Positions 48,395-59,700 of a DNA stretch of 64,000 bases are shown in pieces. The notes beneath the pieces were generated by a model. It had not been told where the DNA came from. It searched no databases and worked only from the letters and a program-made list of their open reading frames with translations. The stretch comes from Panagrolaimus kolymaensis. Lineage: Eukaryota; Nematoda; Chromadorea; Rhabditida; Panagrolaimidae. The first letter of the stretch is position 1, and each line of letters opens with the position of its first letter. The stretch is taken from assembly GCA_028622995.1 (NCBI GenBank), contig JAJQJQ010000006.1, forward strand, positions 7,130,001 through 7,194,000. Reading direction: 5' to 3'. The position numbers and the translations under genes are program-made.

Positions 48395-48555
48395 ACAACT
48401 CTCGTAGTTGAGAAGAAATATTTGCAAGCTTTTTGAAGCTTTTGGTAGTTGTTTGACGATGATGGATTATCAATAACATAACGGATAAGAGGATATGGTA
48501 AGGAGAAATATTGACGACATGGAGAAGTAAATGAATATATTGAAGGAGTGGTCAT

Positions 48556-49072
48556 AATATTACCAACAATAAAAAACTTTGTAAATGAAAGGTGAATGAA
48601 AATGGATATTTTGGCTTTACAACTACCGAACTAACCAATAAATAAAAAAAATGTTTTTGTTTTCTGCTAAATGATGACCTCGCAAACTAAAGTGTTTTCA
48701 ATCAATTTATGGATGATTATATTTTTATTCAAAAATGTAAAGTTTTTTGATCAAGAAAAGCCTGCAACGTAAATGATGGTTGTAATAACAAAATTCATTT
48801 ACAACAATAAACACATTTTTTGTTTTAACAAATTTTTATTACTTTGATTATCAAAGGCTTATTATATCAATTTCCTTATTACAAAGGGCATATTAAAAAA
48901 TATATATGAAACAAAAATTAAAAATTTTAAAAACGCACACACTGGGTTTATACTTTTCAAATGTTTTGGAATGTTTTTTTTTTCTGGGAGAGTGTAAAAC
49001 AATTGAGGAGAAGAATGCTTTGGTTTTGGAGATTTTTTTAAAAGAAGAAACATAAAAAAGGTTGTTAAAAAT
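48556..49072. other. intergenic, nothing recognised
   Basis: AT-rich spacer between the start of the broken F-box-like gene and the 3' end of the peptide-precursor gene. No coding region is supported. Confidence 0.5.
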
Positions 49073-50008
49073 TTAAATAAAGTTCATCCATGAATATGGA
49101 TTTCTTGCACGTTTGGGAACATTCATCCATGAATATGGGTTACGAGATTTCTTATCAATTGATTTAAACCATCCATATGAAAGAGGTTGAGATTCAGCTA
49201 AATCTCGATTTTCTTCTAATGAAAGCCATGCATATGGATTACGGGAACGTTTATCTCTCTAAAAATATTGAATTAGGTTTATCAAAGTCTCCATTGAAAA
49301 TATAAACCTTGGAATCAATTGTATTCATCCATGAATATGGATTTCTATGACCTGCACGCTTTTCATATTCTTGAATCGCTTCTTCCATTTCTAATGGAAA
49401 TCGTTTTTCATAAGCAACGAGGTTTTGTTCTTGAGTTCTTAAGATGGGATTACTCACTTCTAAAAATTACGTCATTTTTAAAGGCAGTCGTCGTCGAGTC
49501 ACTTCATGAAGCTTAGTAATACAGTAACCCATAAAATTTTATTGTGAATTTTGAAACGAGCTCTTTTATTAATTTGCGTCCTGTGATTTATTGCTTGCTA
49601 TTATTTAGAATAAAAAGCTCGTGAGTTTAAAGTTAGAAACTGCAATCACAAATAGCAAATGTTTTTTGGTCGCATTAGCAATAAGAGAAAAAAATGAGTT
49701 ATGAACTGGCACGTTTTTTACGTGCTGACGATTTGACTCGAACGTGGTAGAATAATACATCATTTTATAAGATAAGATGTTCGAGGCAAAAGTTCAGTTA
49801 AAACTAAAAAGTTGCACGAAAAAATTTCAATTTTCTTACATTTTTTATTGGTTCTAGAAACCTAATTTACAAACCCGAAAAATATCAAAGTAAAAACAAT
49901 CGAACCTGTTTTATCCATTTCCGCGACCTCATTATTGGTTGATTCCGATCGATCAGCTACGATTCCTTGAAAGCAAATGCAACAACCAAAAATAAACCAT
50001 ACAAACAT
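49073..50008 (-). CDS. neuropeptide-like precursor with repeated RNPYSWMN units, 146 aa
   Basis: Three exons on the minus strand: 49906-50008, 49308-49459 and 49073-49258, in phase, with introns of 446 and 49 bp. The N-terminus MFVWFIFGCCICFQGIVA is a signal peptide. The rest is cut by dibasic sites at Lys53-Arg54, Lys68-Arg69, Lys88-Arg89, Lys121-Lys122 and Lys134-Arg135. The pieces between them carry RNPYSWMN (73-80), RNPYAWLS (91-98), a worn copy LSYGWFKSID (111-120), RNPYSWMN (124-131) and RNPYSWMN (137-144). No Gly precedes the cleavage sites, so the peptides would not be amidated. Secreted, multi-copy and dibasic-flanked, it has all the marks of a neuropeptide precursor processed in dense-core vesicles. 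I do not recognise the peptide family; an insulin or FMRFamide-like peptide is excluded by the motif. Confidence 0.8.
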
Positions 50009-52331
50009 TTTTTCAACTTTGTTTTGAACTTTTTTTATTCAACTGCGTAAAAGTGTCCTTTCAAATCGTGGGTTTGGGTTATTTTTAGAAATAAAAAATA
50101 TTCCAAATTTGGTAATGAAAAAAATTTCTTTTGGATGACCTGAAAAGCAACAGCTGTCAAATGTTAAAAGTTAAGTTTGCAGCAATAATATGGAAGTTTA
50201 TCACGGAAGAAAAAAAGGAAGGTTTAAAAACAAACGAAAACAATGAGTTTTCAAATTTTGACATTTCAAAAAATAAGAAGAAGAAAAATAGGCAGGACTT
50301 TTATGGGTTATTTACTCTTATAAGATAAACAGGAAGAAAAACAATAATTAAAAACACGCGTGTCAAAGCTCAATCAAAGATGTATACTTTTACTTTTTTT
50401 AATAACTTTTAAAAGTAATTTTTTCAAAAAGGCGTGAGTGATATCTTCCTTTTTTTTCACCGATAAAAAAATAAATTATTAAAAATTAAAAACTTTGTGA
50501 AAAAATAAAAAATGAAAGCACCAACAAAAAATAAATAGAGAAAAGAATGAAAAATGAAAAGAAATTGAAGGAGGGCTTCTAAAAATGTTGACAGAATAAG
50601 CTACGAGAAAGTGAAAAAGCGATGGCGAAAAGATGAAGAAAAAAAAAAAAACTTTCTTTAATGGAATAAAAAGGCAAACGTGAGAATCATAATAATAATA
50701 AGAAATAATAAAAAATAAAGAATGACACAGTAGGAGGGAGGGCTCTTGAAAAATATTTGGAATCTTAAAGAAATTGTTTTTAATTGTGTCAAAAATTCAA
50801 GCGTCATTGTTATTTGGAAACTTTTTATGTTTTTGAAGGCCTACGAAGAGGATGGCTTCGTTTTTTAACAAATGCCCAAAGGGCATGAGGATAAAGAGAG
50901 TGAAGAATTTTTAGGCTATTTTTTGACAATATTTTTTGCAATAAAAAAACATAGAGTAAATTAATTGGAACATGAAAGGCAAGAAAAAATAGGTCGACCG
51001 GTGGAGTTAATACATACCATACTGTATGTCAAGTCATCTTTCATTACACGCGGTATAAGCATCTATGACAATCTACGTAATCAACATTGCTGCAGCTATG
51101 TCAAAAAAGCATTTTTGATGTTTTTAATCCAAATCAAAAAAACTCTCAAGAGGGGAAGAAAAAAAAGCATTTGTTGAGTCAACGAAAAAAAAACTTTTGA
51201 GTGATAGGGAAGTTGTCACAAAAAAGAATTTGCTGCCAAAGATAAATTTATCATTCACATCCAAATTCTTTCATCAACAACAACTTCGATCACATTTGTG
51301 ACAGGATCAAAAAATAGAATTCTCTTATCTTCTCTAAGGTTAAAAAAGCACAAAGCAACAACAAAGATAAAAAAAACAATAAATTTGCAAAAAAAAAAAA
51401 GATATGTGCGTCGAACAAAAAACAAATGAAAGAAAATTCCATCATCATTATCTAAAACAAGCACAACAACACACGGCACACGTGTGCTTGCGTTTAATTT
51501 ATTTTGAGGAAGAAAAAATCTAATAAAAGTTTAGGAGTTTAATCCTTGCACCAACTGTTTTTTTCTCTATAAAGTTCCAAACCCGTCATTAAAAATTCTC
51601 CAAGAAAATAGTTGAAAAAAATATTTTTTTAAATGTTTCTCACACAAACCATTCATTTTTTTGAATTTCTAAAAAACCCTTCAATTAAGACATACACACT
51701 TTTCATCATTTTGACGGATGTTTTTTCTTTTTGTGCAAAAAAAAACATAAATTTCAGCGATTTTTAAAGATTTGTTTGTTTCACTCTTTAATTTTTTTTC
51801 TTTGCTCATGAATTGATGATGTTTTAAAAAAGTTAAAAATAGCTTCATCCATGTTTTGTTTGTTTCATGGCAGTCAACAGCGGGGAGAAGAAGGAAAGAT
51901 GATTTCTAATCATTCGTTTCACAGAAAATAATTTTTCTTAGTTTTCCCTTTCTGCAAAATTAAACGGAAAGAGCTATACGAAGATCATAAATGGAATAAA
52001 GAAGCTAACATAAATTAGTAAGGTCCTAAAGGAGAAAAAACAAGTAATAACAGTAAACAAAATGAATGAAATGGCAAACTTCCTTTCTTCTTTTAGTCAT
52101 TTAAGATTCAAGTAGAATTTTTAAAATGTTTTTAATTTTACATTTTAGCCACACAAAAAATTCATACTGTAATATTCTTGCTTCTAAATGAAAGAAACAG
52201 ATATTTTAAAATTTAACAAAATCCAAAAAACATCTGATTAAAAAATCAAAAACGCATAAATAAGGACTAGATTAATAACATGCGATCCATGACTATATTT
52301 AGCTTTAAAAATTTGGGATGAATCTAACATA
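50009..52331. other. AT-rich region with a GC-richer patch
   Basis: Runs of A and T dominate. One patch at about 50,985-51,100 is richer in G and C and stands out, but has no convincing frame. The sequence just left of it (50,009-50,340) is presumably the peptide-precursor promoter. No gene is called. Confidence 0.4.
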
Positions 52332-52664
52332 TCAAAACACATTTGGAATGTTGTAAAACGCACTATGACGAAAAAAATTATTTACAAACTTCGGAAAATA
52401 AGAAGAGGAATTTGGATGTAAATCCTTAAATACCCATGCAACGTGTTTGCAAAGTTTATTACCACCAAATAAGAATCCAAATTTGAAAAGTCCAAGTATC
52501 ACAAAGTTTAATATGAAAAATTCTTCCATAAAAATTGTTGCATTGACGCAAACCCATAAACTTGAAGAAAAAAAGGGAGCGAGTTCTAAAAAAGAAGATT
52601 GGTTTAAAGCTATGCAATTCCATAGGGAATTTTTAAATGTCAAAAACGGAAGAGATGGTGTCAT
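52332..52664 (-). CDS. small hypothetical protein, 110 aa, hydrophobic
   Basis: An uninterrupted minus-strand frame from an ATG at 52,664 to a stop at 52,332. A good acceptor, TTGTTTCAG, lies about 20 bp upstream of the ATG, which fits a trans-splice or 5'UTR splice site. The codon choice looks like the neighbouring genes. A hydrophobic stretch (residues about 44-66, including EEFFILNFVILGLFKFGF) could span a membrane. A polar part, LHPNSSSYFPKF, follows. There is no signal peptide by eye and no family I know. The opposite strand is also open here, which weakens the case; it may equally be a decaying gene. Confidence 0.35.
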   Translation of the reverse strand: MTPSLPFLTFKNSLWNCIALNQSSFLELAPFFSSSLWVCVNATIFMEEFFILNFVILGLFKFGFLFGGNKLCKHVAWVFKDLHPNSSSYFPKFVNNFFRHSAFYNIPNVF

Positions 52665-54038
52665 TTTATTACTTCAAAAACTTGAGCTGAAACAATTTTG
52701 TAAACCTTCTCAAAAAAGCCGAAAGCAATATTTCTTTTCTCTTTTTTTTTCAAAAATCACAAAGTTTAAAACTTAACAAAAATATTTTTGATAAAATAAA
52801 TATTTTTGGATGACAAAATATTGTTTTGATAACTAATAAAACCCTACTGGGACGTTTATTTCAACAAACTTATATAATATTTTGGAACTGCAATGGCTTT
52901 TGAAAGAATAGCAAACAAATTAAAGTTTCATGCTTGGTTTTGGTTTCTTCCAAAAAATCACGTCAAAAAAATAATATGTATTTTCTTTATTTAACGCAGG
53001 GATTTAAAAAAAGGAAAAAGAAAGAATACTTCAAAGTCGGAATGCCGATGTAAAGAAAGAAATGGAAAGCAAAGGCTTGGTTCCTACTTAACCATTAAGA
53101 AATTTTAGGTTAGTAGGCGTTGTCACTCTTTTGTTTTTTTGATGGTAGAAAAAAAAGAAAGCATAAAAACTTTCATAGAAAACGGAAGGAAAAAAACCTC
53201 GAGGTTTATAGGGTTTCTAAAAAAATCCCTTTCATATTCTTTGACAAACGCTTTTTTCTGGAAGCTTAAGTGCAATCGGAAATTTGCGGTCGGTTCTTAA
53301 AAACCTTTAAAAAAACAATGGAATGTCCTCTTCATTTTGTGAAAGTATGCCATTTTGTAAAACAAACTAAAAAACAAAATCATTTTTTGACGTAGATTAT
53401 TGTTTTTTTATGGGGAAAACTATTACTCTTTTTTGAAGATAACGAATACGCCATTTTTTTGAGCCACAAAAAAGATGATTGAACTATGGCTTAACTTTAG
53501 ATGGCAGGAGTAAAAAAATAAGGCAGAGATTAAAGAAATGGGAAGTTCTATTTTTATGGCGGCGGCTTTACATTTGCATGTTAATTTGAAATCATTAAAG
53601 ATAATTACAGATGATTTCATTCCTTTTTTGCAAGAAATGTGAAAGAGCAAACAAGAAGAAAAAAAGTGGCTTCCGCGTGATTTTTGAAAATGGCAAAAAA
53701 ATAAACAAAGTTGCCTTTAAAATAAATTTCAAAAAAAAATATGTTTGTCTATGTACAAAAAACCATTAAAATAATTATGTTAGTGCGGTAAAATAAATAC
53801 AGTATAAGGATAATCATGAATACAAGAGTAAGAAGCTTGTAAATAGAGTGTGTGAAAAAAATGTTGTAAAAATTTGAATAGCAGCGAAATATATGTACAT
53901 CGAAACTTTTTTAAAAAATGCAAAAAAAATAACTTTGAATGCAAATTTTTCATTTCATTCTTTTTAGTTTGCACTTTTTTGATTTAAGTCTAACGCGTTT
54001 TTGTTTTTGCAATCATTTTTTCAATTTTACCAATATCA
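52665..54038. other. intergenic, nothing recognised
   Basis: AT-rich spacer with no supported coding region. It should include the promoter of the membrane-protein gene starting at 54,039. Confidence 0.5.
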
Positions 54039-56319
54039 ATGATGTCGTATTTCAGTGTCTTCTTCACTTTTCTCTTGTTCATTTCATCTTCATCATCAAA
54101 TCTTCGACCAAATCGATACTTTGTTTCAAATGATACCATACTCTCATCCAAGTATTTCAATGAAGCCATCAACAATCAACAGCTTTTATCGGATGATCAA
54201 CCTCTCTCGATTGGAAGTCAAAATGGTAAAGATGTTGATATAACACAAACTGGTGAAATTGATGTTATTCTTGAAGAAGATAAATTGGTTTTTCAATTTT
54301 GTACAACTGGATGTGATGGAGAGTAAGTTTTATCTTTTATTTCTCCAATAAAACCTCATTTTTAGAGTAAGTGTGTCATTTGAAGGAACACCTGTTTCCA
54401 GTTCTCCTGCAACAAATTCAAATCAATGTTCATTTATTGCTGGTGCTGACAACTCAAAAATTTGGTTTATGAATCCCAATAAACATATAAGTGACTTGCG
54501 AAAAAATATTGATGGTTGTGGTTCCGCTAAAATTGAAGACATCATGGAATTTAAGATGCCCAAACATTCTCTAGAAGCTCCTGGTTGTGTTCATAAAGAT
54601 GTTGATAAAACCGTAAAACTATTGGTGAAAAGTGCTTCATCATCATGTGTTCTTACTGTGGTATGGCATTGTTCAAATTTTTGGCAATTAATGAATGATT
54701 TCTTTTTTTTAGAAAAATGTAAAGATCAAGCCACCGACAGTTCCAACAACTACAACGACGAAAGATCCATCGATATCATTGGCATCATCGACAGCATCAA
54801 CAGAAAACGCTGAATTTCCTCTTTATGGTTGGATTCTCATTGGTATTGGTTCTCTCATTATCTTGGTTGTTGTTTGTGTATTCGCGTAAATATTTTTCTT
54901 TCTTTTAATGCTACTTTAAATTGTTATTTTTAGTTTTTGTTTTATCCTAAAATTCAACTCAAAGAAGCAAACTTCTGATGATAAAAAGAGAGCTGCAGCA
55001 ATGGAAGAAAAAAAGGTCGAAAATGAAATACCAGAATTACCTGAAAAGAAAAGTCAAAAGAAGCTTCACAAAAGTGTAACAAATGAAAACAAAGAACAAC
55101 GCGAAGAACCTAAAACTCCAACGGTAAAAGTGGATTCAAAAGCTAAACAAGGTCAAGAAGTTGCTCCAAAGAAAGATGTCAAACAACTATCAAAGGAAAA
55201 GCAAGCTCCTAAACCATCTGCAGAGAAGATTCCTTCCATCGTCGTCGAAACTCCAAAGAAAAAAGTTCCAGAAAATCCAAAGGTTCCATATCCAATGGAT
55301 GATCGATCAGCACGCAATAAAGAAAAATCTCTCAAATCTGGAACACAATCCGTCTCTGATAAAATGGATGTTAATCGAATTGCTCTCGTTGAATCCCATG
55401 TCAAATCACTTTCTCGTCATGGATGTCTCGAAAAAATGTCATTTGCACAAGTCCAAGATATGAAAGAGTACGTTTTAGAAACACATAAATCAATAATAAC
55501 TTTCTTTACTTTCAGCGATTATGATTGTTATGGTGCACTCAAAGGGAGAATTCTTGATGAATCTGAAATCACCATTTTTCATTGTTCGATCTCTCAAATG
55601 TTTGCTGAATTGAATCGTATGAGGTAAGTTTTTTTTGTATTCCTTTTCATAATTTTAACTTCATTTTTCTTTTAGTGCTAAAGCTGAAAAGAGTCTTATG
55701 GAGTATGGTGTTAAGTTCGATGAGAAAAAGCAAATTACGAAGATGACAGATGACGCTCGTGTTTACATCAGAGATCATTCAACTCCTGAATACGTCGTAT
55801 ACTTTGCATTTGGTGCAGAATACTCCGAACATATCACATCTGATTTAAAAATGATCCACAAATTCTCGATTCCTCTTCTCATGGTTGTTGCATTGATGAT
55901 TCGTTTTCCTGAATTCAATCGTCGTAAAGCTTGTACATTGATTCGGTAATCTTTAAAATAGCTTCCTTCTTAATTTTATGCTCCTTTTTTTCAGCCGTCA
56001 AGTTCCTACCATTCAGGAGGTTTATCCAATTTATGAAAGAGCATCAATGACGTTTCCAATCGACATCCTTGAAATCGTTCATAACAAGAATCCTGAAGCT
56101 TTCAAAAACATCGATACTCTTGATACCGATTCAAATTCTAATGGAGAAAAGCATCAACCATCAAATCAAGTGAAAGATCAAAGCAAGCCCAATGAAGATG
56201 TTACTCAAGAAAGCAAAACAATGAAGAAAAATAAAAAGGTCATCATCGTCAAATCTCAAACAACTCAAAGTGAATCAAGAAAGAAAAGCAAGAAGCAATC
56301 AAAGAAAAACAAAAAGTGA
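54039..56319 (+). CDS. type I membrane protein with Lys-rich cytosolic region, 662 aa
   Basis: Seven exons: 54039-54322, 54366-54660, 54713-54885, 54934-55467, 55516-55623, 55676-55945 and 55995-56319, all in phase. A signal peptide (MMSYFSVFFTFLLFISSSSS) is followed by an ectodomain of about 205 residues. It contains several Cys (CTTGCDGE, GCGSAK, APGCVHKD) and ends in a Thr/Ser-rich stalk (PTVPTTTTTKD). One membrane helix lies at about 230-251 (GWILIGIGSLIILVVVCVF). The cytosolic side begins with a long Lys/Glu/Pro-rich disordered part. A folded domain of about 180 residues follows (RIALVESHVKSLSRHG to FPIDILEIVHNKNPEAF), and the protein closes in a Lys/Ser-rich tail. I do not recognise either domain. 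A two-gene reading was rejected because splicing is in frame across the helix. Confidence 0.75.
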
Positions 56320-56754
56320 TCATCCTCTATGAATCTATGTATTTTATTTAAATTTTAATTATTGTGTGAATAAATAATAAATATGTAATAACAAAAACGA
56401 GTTTTATAAGAAGCTTTTATTTCAAATAGTCGTTCTTTGGAAAACAAACTTTTACCGTTCACGCAACCTCGTCTTTCCCATTTTACAATTATCTAAAATT
56501 CTAATAACATCATTTATTATTTCTGCGTAAAACATCTCTTGCAAAAAAAGATTTTTCCCAACAAACAAAGGCAAAAGAAAAAAGTTTATAAATATGTAAT
56601 TATTATATTTTCTGTTTTTAAAAAGAAATTTTAGAACAGAAAAATATGAAATAATTTTTTATTATGGAATTTTAAAAGAGAAAAATAGAATAATTTAAAA
56701 ATTATGAAAAATAAAATGTAAATATATGTATATTTATTTATTTTTAAAACTATT
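56320..56754. other. short intergenic region between convergent genes
   Basis: AT-rich spacer with AATAAA signals for both flanking genes. Nothing else is seen. Confidence 0.5.
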
Positions 56755-59700
56755 CTATGGAGAAACAAATTTTGCAATCCATTGACTAATTGGAGTGCCT
56801 TCAGTGGAAAGCCAATTTCGAAGATTATTGACTTGATCAATAGCAGCTTGAACTATTCTTTGTTGATTTTTTGAAAGTTTTGCATTTGAAAGGAAATCAG
56901 TAAGCTGTAAAATTGTTAATGCTACTACCTTTAACGGATTTTTAAAAGCTATAAAAAACTAACAGCTTGAAGTTGAACATCTCCACTCCAATCAGTAACC
57001 ATAGCGGAAATGAACCTTTGGAAATATTGTGAAGTGATAACATCACTTTGATCGGTGGAAAGATAATTGGAAAGGGCTGAACCACCTTGATCATTTTCAG
57101 CTAAGAAGTCAAAAAATTGAATTGGGAGGGTTCCATTTAATGTGGCTTTAATAAGGCTGGAAAAAGTTATTTTGTATCGCGTTGGAAATGTTTAAGAATT
57201 AACTCACTCTTGGGTAATTCCTGGATCATTCAAGCAACTGAGGCCATTGAGAATGAATTCAGCATCTTGAGGGAAATAATCATTCGCTGGTGGATTGGCT
57301 TGCCACCATTGGAAAAGTGATAAAATTGTTGCAGTGTCTTTGGGAGATTGTCGAAGTCCAAGACAATATTGTTGAGTGCGGAAATCGGGTGGAATTCTAA
57401 AAAAATTATTTGAATAATTATGGCTTTTCTGTGGCAACATAATCGATGAAATATTTTATAAGCTGTTTTTTTTATTTCTAATTGAGCCTACGATCGATTT
57501 GATAGCCATTTTTAAATAATATGAAAATTAACTCACTGATTGCATTTACCAGTGCCATAAGAAGGAGTTTGACATGCTTTAACAACATTGTCAAATGCTG
57601 CTTTAGATTTTGCTGCACAATCATTGTCGCCAATTCTGCATTTAAGGTCCACGAGGTAGCTATTAGCAATGCTAAAAATATCATATTTTTTAAACCTCTA
57701 AATCTTATTTTTTAAACAATCTTACTCAACACTCCAATCTCCAGTAAGAGTAAAATTAGGAGTTGCAACGCCACTGGAAATAATTTTGAAATAAATATTT
57801 AAATTTGGTAAAGTATCTGTAAAGCGGAAATTGTGCCATAACAGTTGAAGGAATGAATCATCATTAATTACGCTTCTCCAAACTAAAGGTGAAGTTTCCA
57901 TTTGAAGATAAGCAGTTAAATTAAGGAATCGCTCCCATGAAATATATTTTTTCTTTGTAAATGCCCATGAATCTGCGATAATTTGAGCTCGACTTGTTTC
58001 ATCGATGAGTGATGGATTTGACATTAAAGTAGATTGAATAGGAGCCCATGAAGCTTCATCATAACTTACACGAGCATGAGTTTGAGCTTGAGGATTAATT
58101 ATTACTGGAACACTTGAATCTGCATTAATATTGAGTGTAGTTGTAACAGATGAAATCCATTGAACTGAACTAAATGAACCTCCATTTATTTGATATTTAT
58201 ATGGAATAAACCATTCATAATTAAATCGTGAATATGGGAGATTTGATGCAGGAACGATAGGGTTTTGAGCGATGGAATATTGACCATTACCACTACCAAT
58301 CACGCGAATTTGTGGACCTGACCATTGATATGTGTATGGTAGCATCATATCGGTGACATTTAAGTAGCCACCATTCCAACCTCGAACTCGATATTGTTGG
58401 GCAGCCTAAAAATAATTTATAGTTTTGGATGGAAATCTTTCAATGACTTTAAAAAACTTACAGCATCCATAGCTGCCCAAAGTGAAAGATCGGATGGATT
58501 TTTAAATGACCAAGTTTTTAAATATGTTGAAAGTGCATTATAAAATTGTGCATCACTTCCGAATGCTCGTCGAAGGGTGTTAATTACGGAAGAACCTTTT
58601 TCATAAACATTGTCACAGAAAAGACAATAATCAGGACCAAGCATATTTGAATCAGGTGCAACTGGTCGAGCTGTGGGTCGATTATCATCCAAAGAAAGGG
58701 CTCTTTCATGGGTGAAAAATCTTTCGTAATTAGCAGAATTATTTTGTTCAGGATATTTTGCCGCAAGAATTTCAGGTGGCCAATAAGTTGCAAAACCTTC
58801 ATTGAGGAAAATGTGATTCCACCAATCGAGGGTTACCAAATCTCCGAACCACTGAAAATTAATGTCTTAAAAAAGAAGAGAAAGTTGAAGCAATTACGTG
58901 ATGGGTCAATTCATGTGAAACAGTATTTTGGATATTTGCAAGTTGTTCGGTCGTAGAATATTCAGGATTAAAGAGGACATCGAAATATCCTGCAATAACT
59001 AAACCCCAATTTTCCATTGCTCCAGCGGAATAACCAGAATATTGTGGTAAAGCCAAAACATCTGAAACCACGATTTATTATTACGGCAAAGCTTCAAAAA
59101 ATTACCAAATTTCTCAAGCGGCATTGGAGTTTTCAAAGTTGCCGAAAGGTGATCAACAGCAGTGATGGCAAACTAAAACAAGCAAAAAGGAGTTGTTGAT
59201 GAATTAAAAAGCATGGGGAAAGCTTACATCTAAAGCATAATTACCATAATTTTCCATTCCTGTCCATGTCCAAATTCTTACGAGGGTTTTATCAACATTT
59301 GATACACCTTTCAAACATGAATAATGTCCTATCGTTAATGCCAAAAGATAGGATGACATTACATTAGTTTGTTTGAAAGTTGTTTGCATCAAACCTAAAT
59401 TTTATTAAACTCTAACTAGAATACTTTGAAAAATTTCTTTACCATTGCCAATATTTACTATGCTTTCTTCCAATGTATTCGATAAAGCTGTGAATTCTCC
59501 AGGATAAATAATAGAAACTTGCCATTTTGCTTTATACATGGGTTCATCGAAGGATGGAGCAAGAGAGCGAGTACTTGGACCACCTTCAAAATCAGTAGCA
59601 AAAATCCAACTAATAAAGCAAATATGATTAAACTTTCTCATATGTAAAGAAAGACAAACCTCTTTCGTCCATCTGCAGCTAAATAATCATAATTACTTAA

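Larger units (their letters stand above)
46536..48555 (-). pseudogene. nematode F-box-like gene split by a MULE-type insertion
   Basis: On the minus strand, an ATG at 48,555 opens 56 codons plus two bases up to 48,386. The part from 47,181 down to a stop at 46,536 is 646 bases long. If the 1,195-bp element and one copy of its 9-bp duplication are removed, the two parts join in frame into 271 codons without a stop. The N-terminal part (YFSLPYPLIRYVIDNPSS then NNYQKLQKACKYFF) resembles the F-box-like start of a large nematode gene family. The rest has alternating hydrophobic and charged helices, as in their substrate-binding halves. Such proteins usually act as adaptors for ubiquitin ligases. 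The gene is broken now unless the element is spliced out. Confidence 0.7.

Noticed and set aside
52447..52776. Plus-strand open frame overlapping the small minus-strand gene
   Set aside because: It lacks an ATG at its start, and the minus-strand frame has an ATG with an acceptor just upstream, so it is the likelier coding strand.
54039..56319. Two genes, one membrane protein and one Lys-rich protein starting at 55,001
   Set aside because: The exon containing that ATG joins in frame to the membrane-helix exon through a proper acceptor at 54,932-54,933.
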